Assembly (NCBI RefSeq): GCF_028583425.1
Contig: NC_072790.1
Coordinates: 211,646,897 to 211,710,896, forward strand
DNA from: Eublepharis macularius
Taxonomy: Eukaryota > Chordata > Lepidosauria > Squamata > Eublepharidae
Direction of reading: 5' to 3'
Length of the DNA: 64,000 nt
Shown here piece by piece: positions 58,481 to 64,000 of this stretch. The position numbers and the translations under genes are program-made. The notes beneath the pieces were generated by a model that did not search any database, was not told where the DNA came from, and saw only the letters and a program-made list of their open reading frames with translations. Within the stretch, counting starts at the first letter, position 1, and each line of letters begins with the position of its first letter.

Positions 58481-58667
58481 ATTTGTCCTATTACATATCA
58501 ATTCTAACATTTCTAAGTGTTTTTAAAAACTGAGTCTTCTAAAAAGGCTTTTGTAGGAAGAAAGAAAAAACATTGCTCCCTTCTAATAGGAGGATCAAGT
58601 TTCTGCTATACCTAGCTGGATACCTTTATCATCCCAAAGTTCTACTGCACAACATAATCTCACCTTC

Positions 58668-61447
58668 TTATGCATAATAGCAAGGTGATACCAAAAGGTC
58701 AGTAAGGACGAGCAGCTGGTCATCAGTGAATTGTTGCTTGTGCTCCTGCCAGTTGTCATGGTGAGTCCTCCGGAAGTTGGACAATGTTTTCTTAACTGTC
58801 ATCTATGAGGCAAGAACACAGATCTAGACGGTGCATTTAAAAACAATCATCCTGCACTGGAGGGTAACACAGGCAAAGATTTTCATATGGCATGACTGTA
58901 TCACCTGTTATTCTATGTCACTGCTCCCCTTTTAAGGAATCAACTGAGGATTCAATATTAGAGATGGACACAAAACGGAACACGAACTAAAAAGAACCTC
59001 AAACCGGCCTGGTTTGTGGTTCTCGAACCAGCGGTTCGTGGAAGCTCCTTTCCACGAACTTCTGAACTGGTATGCTTGATCCTGGATGAATGAAACTTTA
59101 AAACAGAATGACGTGACTTCCCTTCTAGGTTCTCCCTCGCAAAGATAGAGGGATATTTACCTTCTTCTGATAGAAACTATACAGCTTAACAACCGCAGCC
59201 AGACAGGTCCTCTACAGTCCACCTGCTCTCCAACTCATAGACCAATTCATACCTTCAGCAGAATCAGGTAGTAAAGCTTTTCCTAATCTTTATCACTTCA
59301 AGATACAGAAGGGGTGTCCGAATGCTCCCCATTTACCTCCTCATCCAAATCAGGCAAGATTCTAGTTTAGCCTTCTCTCTTTCAACCTCACCATGCTATT
59401 TTTTGTTGTGGCAATGAACTTTTTTTAGATGAGTATTAACCCACTCACCCCCGGCAGGTTCAAGTTGTACAACCCAGCAAAAGTCAACGTTCCAGCCTTA
59501 AGTAGGAGTATCATTTGTGCTTGATGGACGGGAAAGTGATGTTTGGCAATTTGGGGCCCAGCATTGGCTGATCTATCAGCCAAGTAGCCTTCAAGCAGCT
59601 TCCAACATCAGTTGGAGAACATAGCACAGGGTGGACACCCTAGATAAAAAGGGAGCCCCCTTCAAGGCTCTGGGGGTCTGAGTGGTGCACAGCAGCCAAC
59701 CTCAGGGCTGACACATTAACCAAGCTCCCAGTAGGATGGTGATGGGTAGGAATATTGGTTTATGCCACATTCAGTCCTAATACCAACCCTCTTCCCTCAG
59801 TTACCCCAACAGGTAGGTTGGGGAAGGTGCTGACAGCAGTTGGGCTGTCAATTATGCTCACTGATGGTACTGACAGCAGTTGGGCTGTCAGCTATGCTCA
59901 TTGAAGGTGCTGACAGCAGTTGGGCTGTCAACTGCACCCCATTGTTTCCAGCCTACGCTGTGCCAAGACCTGTGTCTGTGCCATCCCTCCCCCAATGGTG
60001 GGTCCCCACTCCAGGCACAAGCTTTACAACTTGATTCTGCAGAATGTATAAATGGGTCTTTATCTGCCAGCTAGGAAAGCATAGTGGAAAACTTTTCTCC
60101 TTGCTAAGCGAGTACCCTTGTGCCCACAGTCACCCAAGTAGCTTCTTCAACATGCCATGAAAGAATCCTTTACTCCTTCTTTAACTGAATCATGCTTGAA
60201 CTACATGGGAGTGAATGCAACTCTTTAGCATCTGATTATATACAGGCCTGATACTAAACCATGATTTGTTGTTATGTGAATAAGCCTGAAGGACCTTCGG
60301 GCTCACACACGACTTCCTCTTGCATGCACGCCTTGACAGTTAAACACTTCCATATTCATATGGAGCCACTGGTTCCATAGTCTAGACGCCTGGTTGGGAG
60401 GTTGTAGAACAAGCCAAAGTGATAGTGTGGAAGAACAAATATGTATGTGCAAATGGAAGAAAGGGGGGGGGGGAGGGATACACAAGCCAAAAGATCCCCA
60501 GACTCATTCACATAATGACAAACCATATTTTATTTTATTTTAAGCCCGCCCTCCCCACAAGCGGGCTCAGGGCGAGGTCCAACATTGATTAAAATACAAC
60601 TTAAAATCAATCATAAAAACAGCAACAGGTAAAATACTGTACCCCTTTCAGGGCAGCCAGCATGAGTGGACTCTCCATACCCCTTGTAGAGGGAGACCGG
60701 TGGAAGGCTTGGCAGTGATGGACTAAAATTAGCCTCCACTATATGCCTGGCAGAACATCTCCGTCTTACAGGCTCGCTTAAATGATACAAGATCCTGGCG
60801 GGCCCGAGTGTCCTCAGACATAGAGTTCCACCAGGTTGGGGCCAGGACCGAAAAGGCCCTGGCCTTGGTGGAGGCCAGCCGAGACTCCCTAGGGCCAGGG
60901 ACCACCAGTAGATGATTTCCAGTTGAACAAAGTGCTCTCTGGGGCACATACAGGGAGAGACGGTCCCTTAGGTATGCTGGTCCCAGTCTGTTTAGGGCTT
61001 TATAGGTCAAAACCAACACCTTGAACCGGATCCGGAATTCTACTGGGAGCCAGCGAAGCTGCTGCAAGATAGGCGTAATGTGTGTCCTACACAAAGCTCC
61101 AGTTAGGACATGCACAGCAGCATTCTGGACCCGCTGAAGTCTGAACCATGCTGTCGTGTCCTGCCCCCTCGAATAAATACAATAGCAGATTTAACTACAT
61201 CAAATGAGGGAACACCAAAAAAATTCACAATGAGTACTGCATTTAATCCTTTGTGGAATGTAGTTTAAAAGACAGACTAGAATGGAATATAGCTACTGTG
61301 AGATTATGCTTACTTCAATAGGCTGAGGATCATTCAGGTGTGCACTAAGATCCATCAACAGTTGAGGCATCCACGTGGGTACATCGTAAGGACTGGACAG
61401 AATGCATGCGCTAAGTCCAAGAACACCAGCATGGCGCTTAACTAAGT
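58668..61447 (-). CDS. PSME4: Proteasome activator PA200, last two coding exons
   Basis: PSME4 encodes PA200, a nuclear HEAT-repeat protein of about 1,840 residues that caps the 20S proteasome and promotes degradation of acetylated histones. Only the C-terminus is here. Exon 61314-61447 (minus strand, AG acceptor, GTAAGC donor) encodes [20 protein letters not shown] through [11 protein letters not shown]. Exon 58668-58802 encodes [20 protein letters not shown] through LLVSPCYYA and the TAA stop. The C-terminal YYA is the tail known to insert into the proteasome alpha ring and open the gate. The two exons are joined in phase across a 2.5-kb intron that holds a LINE fragment and a hAT end. Upstream exons lie beyond the right edge. 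Confidence 0.95.
58959..59070 (+). mobile_element. Solo left end of a hAT-like foldback element
   Basis: TAGAGATGGACACAAAACGG resembles the terminal repeat of the 4172 and 43221 elements and is followed by paired words CGAACCAGCGGTTCGTGG. No matching right end was found downstream. It sits in the last PSME4 intron. Confidence 0.5.
59827..59940 (+). repeat. Tandem repeat, 40-bp unit, three copies
   Basis: GCTGACAGCAGTTGGGCTGT recurs at exactly 40-bp spacing (59831, 59871, 59911). It lies in the last PSME4 intron, possibly in the interior of a decayed DNA transposon. Confidence 0.8.
60528..61180 (-). mobile_element. L2-type LINE, reverse transcriptase C-terminus and 3' end
   Basis: Minus-strand translation reads [20 protein letters not shown], then [20 protein letters not shown], then [20 protein letters not shown] and TWWNSM, the classic C-terminal blocks of L2/CR1-type ORF2. 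The frame stays open for about 140 codons. It ends in the GCCCGCCCTCCCCACAAGCG tail with a TATTTTATTTT run. The copy is 5'-truncated and relatively young, inside a PSME4 intron. Confidence 0.85.
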
Positions 61448-62486
61448 CTGCAAAAAACCACACACACGGACCCCATAGTAATTCTGTGTTGAAGAATGTT
61501 GCTCTCTATCTACTATTAATATTATCTCTTCAACCACGTTTGCAAGAATATATTGTTTCTTTTCAGAAGACTGTGATTCTGCAGCTTTAAACCCTCTCAA
61601 GATTCCAAATGTTTTTTTTCAATTGTGATTTTTTTTATAGCTAGAAGCTATAAATGTGTAAAGAATTACTCAGAATCCAATTATAAATTCATTTTTAAAT
61701 ATATTAAAACAATCATAAAAATCAGGAAGGCACACAGTATTGTTAGGAAAGGATCACAGCTGGAACTGCCTTTGGTCAACTTATTTAGAGTCTTTTAGAA
61801 AGCTGGCACATGGGCTTCCCTTGACAGAGAATTCTATAGAAAGGTGGAAGTTACTGAAGAAAGTGGGCATCCCCTACTAGCCATCTGCCTAGCCTGAGAT
61901 GGAACAGGACTTCATTAGCTGACCTTGGAGTACAGAAAACTACATACGAGAGGAGGCGTCTCATAGCTTGACTTAGAACATCCCTTCCAATTGTCTGCTG
62001 AAGGGAAGGAGGGGATCCAAAATGCCCGTAACGCTCTTATGCTTCAAAGTTTGGGGGCAAAAGAGGAGGCAGAAAGCAACGATCAGCATGCCACTGCTGA
62101 TGAACATGACTGACTGTGCTGTGGAAACCAGCTGAGCTCAAAGGACTTCCGTCTGCTGGCAAAAATGCAAACTGGCAAGAACACGCACAGTTTGCTAACC
62201 AAGATCTCATGAAATTTCTGGCAAGCTGCTCCTAAGGTCAGAGTTTTGCCACCGTCCAACAACTGAGTGTTAGATGGCAGGAGTCATGTTAGCTAGCAAG
62301 AAGATGAGCCTACTGGCCGCTCCCAGATGTCCATATATTTCCCAGAGCCTTGAGTAGTGCATAACACCACCCCTTCCTGTTCTCTCCCCTTACAGCTCTC
62401 CCCAATGATAGGAGACATACACTACTCTATTGTTTTCCTGCCCCAATACTGGGGTGTGCAGAGGTCACGAAAATGAGTCAAGGAAT
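61448..62486. other. PSME4 intron, nothing recognised
   Basis: No further PSME4 exon was identified on the minus strand, and no classifiable repeat. Confidence 0.45.
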
Positions 62487-62731
62487 AATAATAATAATAA
62501 CAAAACATTTGATTTATATACCGCCCTTCAGGATGACTTAACACCCACTCAGAGCGGTTTACAAAGTATGCCATTATTATCCCCACAACAAAACACCCTG
62601 TGAGGTGGGTGGGGCTGAGAGAGCTCCAGAGAGCTGTGACTGACCCAAGGTTACCCAGCTGGCTTGGAATCAAACCTGGTTCTCCAGATTAGAGTCCTAC
62701 ACTCTTAACCACTACACCAAACTGGCTCTCC
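62487..62731 (-). mobile_element. tRNA-derived SINE with LINE-like tail, minus orientation
   Basis: An AATAATAATAATAAC tail leads into GATTTATATACCGCCCTTCA, ACTCAGAGCGGTTTACAAAG and GTGACTGACCCAAGGTTACC. The head GAATCAAACCTGGTTCTCC, CACTACACCAAACTGGCTCT is reversed. It is the same family as 45291-45537 but better preserved. A 15-bp head segment (TACACCAAACTGGCT) is duplicated at its right edge. Confidence 0.75.
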
Positions 62732-63110
62732 TACACCAAACTGGCTTACGCACATACTCACCAAAATGAAGTGAGTACGTGCGTAATCTTCCCGCAGTTG
62801 CAGTACATAGAAGAAAACACTTTTCTGTGTAAAAAGTCCTTTACAATTCTAGCTTGATTCTCCCAAACACTTGGACAGCACAATTTTCCCTAGATCAACA
62901 AATAAGTTTGAATTTGGGACCCTGGAGGCAATGCCATGGCTCAAAATGACACCTTCAGCTCCACAATTGCTATTTACACAGCAGTTGTGTTGTCAGATTT
63001 TGTAGGTCTGCTGCCACACCCCTGCCCAATTCAAGAACATAATACCACAAGCTAGGGGTCTCCTGTTCAGATTTGGAATTTGGAAATAAAAGCCAAATTT
63101 TTGCTGCAGG

Positions 63111-63205
63111 AAAGAGCAAGAGGCCAGCAGCACCCTATAAGACTAACACAATTTGTGGTTGGTTATGACCATTCATGAACCACAGCTCATTTCTTCAGAT
63201 ACAGC
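63111..63205 (-). mobile_element. Penelope-type tail fragment, third family
   Basis: GGCCAGCAGCACCCTATAAG, ACTAACACAATTTGTGG and CACAGCTCATTTCTTCAGAT match the left half of the 45813-45990 copy. The GAAA part of the motif has decayed. Confidence 0.5.
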
Positions 63206-63479
63206 TAGAATGTGAGTCCATCTGTCCTTACATCTTGGAGAGTGGAGTCATTTCAGGTGCTGAATGACAACAGCCAGTGAATGACAAAGCAGGTGTGATT
63301 GCATAGGATGGAGTATGCAGAGGGGTAGTGGGTACCCCTCAGTCAAATTTGGCTTTTCTGGATCAAAATAGGCAATACTGAATCGGATTCAGTGTCCCAA
63401 ACTCAAGCCATCAAATTAATTCAGTACAAAAAGGCTTGCCAGTTCCTTTGCTGTTCCCCTGCAAAGAAACAGCAGTTCC

Positions 63480-64000
63480 TGTCTTTTTGCAGAAAGGGGG
63501 GGAGGAGGAGTGTCATTTTTCAACCAAACTCTACCAAATTTGCAGGGAACCTCCTCTTGACTGTCCTTTAAAGCCTCCCCAAGTTTCATGAAGATGGGAC
63601 CCTGGGAGCCAATTCTATGGGCCCGCAAAGAAGGTGCCCCCAGCCACTCCAATGTTTCCAATGGGGAAAAAGTCAAAGCTGATTCCCACTGCAGAAACAC
63701 ACTGAGACAAGGCTGGCATGGCCAAGGCACACTCCGAAATGCAAGCTGAGCTCATCCCAGAGAAAGCCCAACAGAACCAAACACAGGAATGGAATCCACC
63801 CCCCAAGAACCAACGTGAAGCAAGGGATCAACATCACAGCAGAGAGGAGAAGAAGAAAAAAAACATCACAGCAGAAAAGCACACCCATTCCACCCAAATC
63901 AAACTGAAGCAAGGGATACTGTTGCAACCTATCCCAACAGAAGCAAACTGAAGCAAGACAACAGAACTCCCACAGAACCAAAGTGAAGCAAGGGGACCAA
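63480..64000. repeat. GC-rich unclassified repeat, cut by the window edge
   Basis: TTGCAGGGAACCTCCTCTTG, CCCCAAGTTTCATGAAGATG and AGAAGGTGCCCCCAGCCACT recur with changes at 17800-18150. The part from 63700 on is rich in repeated ACTGAAGCAAG/GTGAAGCAAG words. The right end lies outside the window. Confidence 0.5.

Noticed and set aside
62772-62834. Possible 63-bp PSME4 exon on the minus strand (VFFYVLQLREDYARTHFIL)
   Set aside because: It has plausible borders, but the peptide does not match any PSME4 segment I know, and its end is formed by a local inverted repeat beside a SINE.

Overview
The window is vertebrate nuclear DNA from a sauropsid, most likely a squamate reptile. Three observations point there: an intact TLR15-type receptor (a Toll-like receptor known from birds and non-avian reptiles), a mix of CR1/L2 and RTE (BovB-like) LINE pieces with tRNA-headed SINEs of squamate style, and many hAT and Penelope-like insertions. 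The exact species cannot be read from the sequence.

Four host genes are recognised. ERLEC1 (+ strand) enters from the left with its first exons outside the window; 12 coding exons run from 347 to 16305. TLR15 (+ strand) follows, with one coding exon at 23754-26309. GPR75 (- strand) has one coding exon at 32365-34008, a predicted acceptor in its 5' UTR, and a CpG island at about 35060-35880 that probably holds its promoter and first exon. PSME4 (- strand) has its last two coding exons at 61314-61447 and 58668-58802; the rest lies beyond the right edge. ERLEC1, GPR75 and PSME4 are also neighbours in mammals, so this is a conserved block with TLR15 between ERLEC1 and GPR75. The products do not form one pathway: an ER quality-control lectin, an innate immune receptor, an orphan-type GPCR and a proteasome activator.

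The rest is introns, intergenic DNA and mobile elements. Several hAT-type DNA transposons are well enough kept to show 8-bp target-site duplications: a 767-bp GATC-rich element inside an ERLEC1 intron, an 868-bp element with a remnant of a BED-finger transposase reading frame, a 4.03-kb near-palindrome at 48811-52842, and small elements of about 210 bp that open with TAGGGTTG. A 1.17-kb relative of the 767-bp element lies at 43221-44394. A solo LTR with a 5-bp duplication sits at 56892-58060, downstream of PSME4.

Penelope-like retroelements are present in at least two families (21985-22900 and 39960-40957), with several extra copies of their tails. The most intriguing signal is in those tails. 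Four different tail families share a CTGAAGA - hairpin - GAAA (or decayed AAAA) layout whose hairpin is paired in each family although its sequence differs. This resembles a hammerhead ribozyme core and deserves a structural test.
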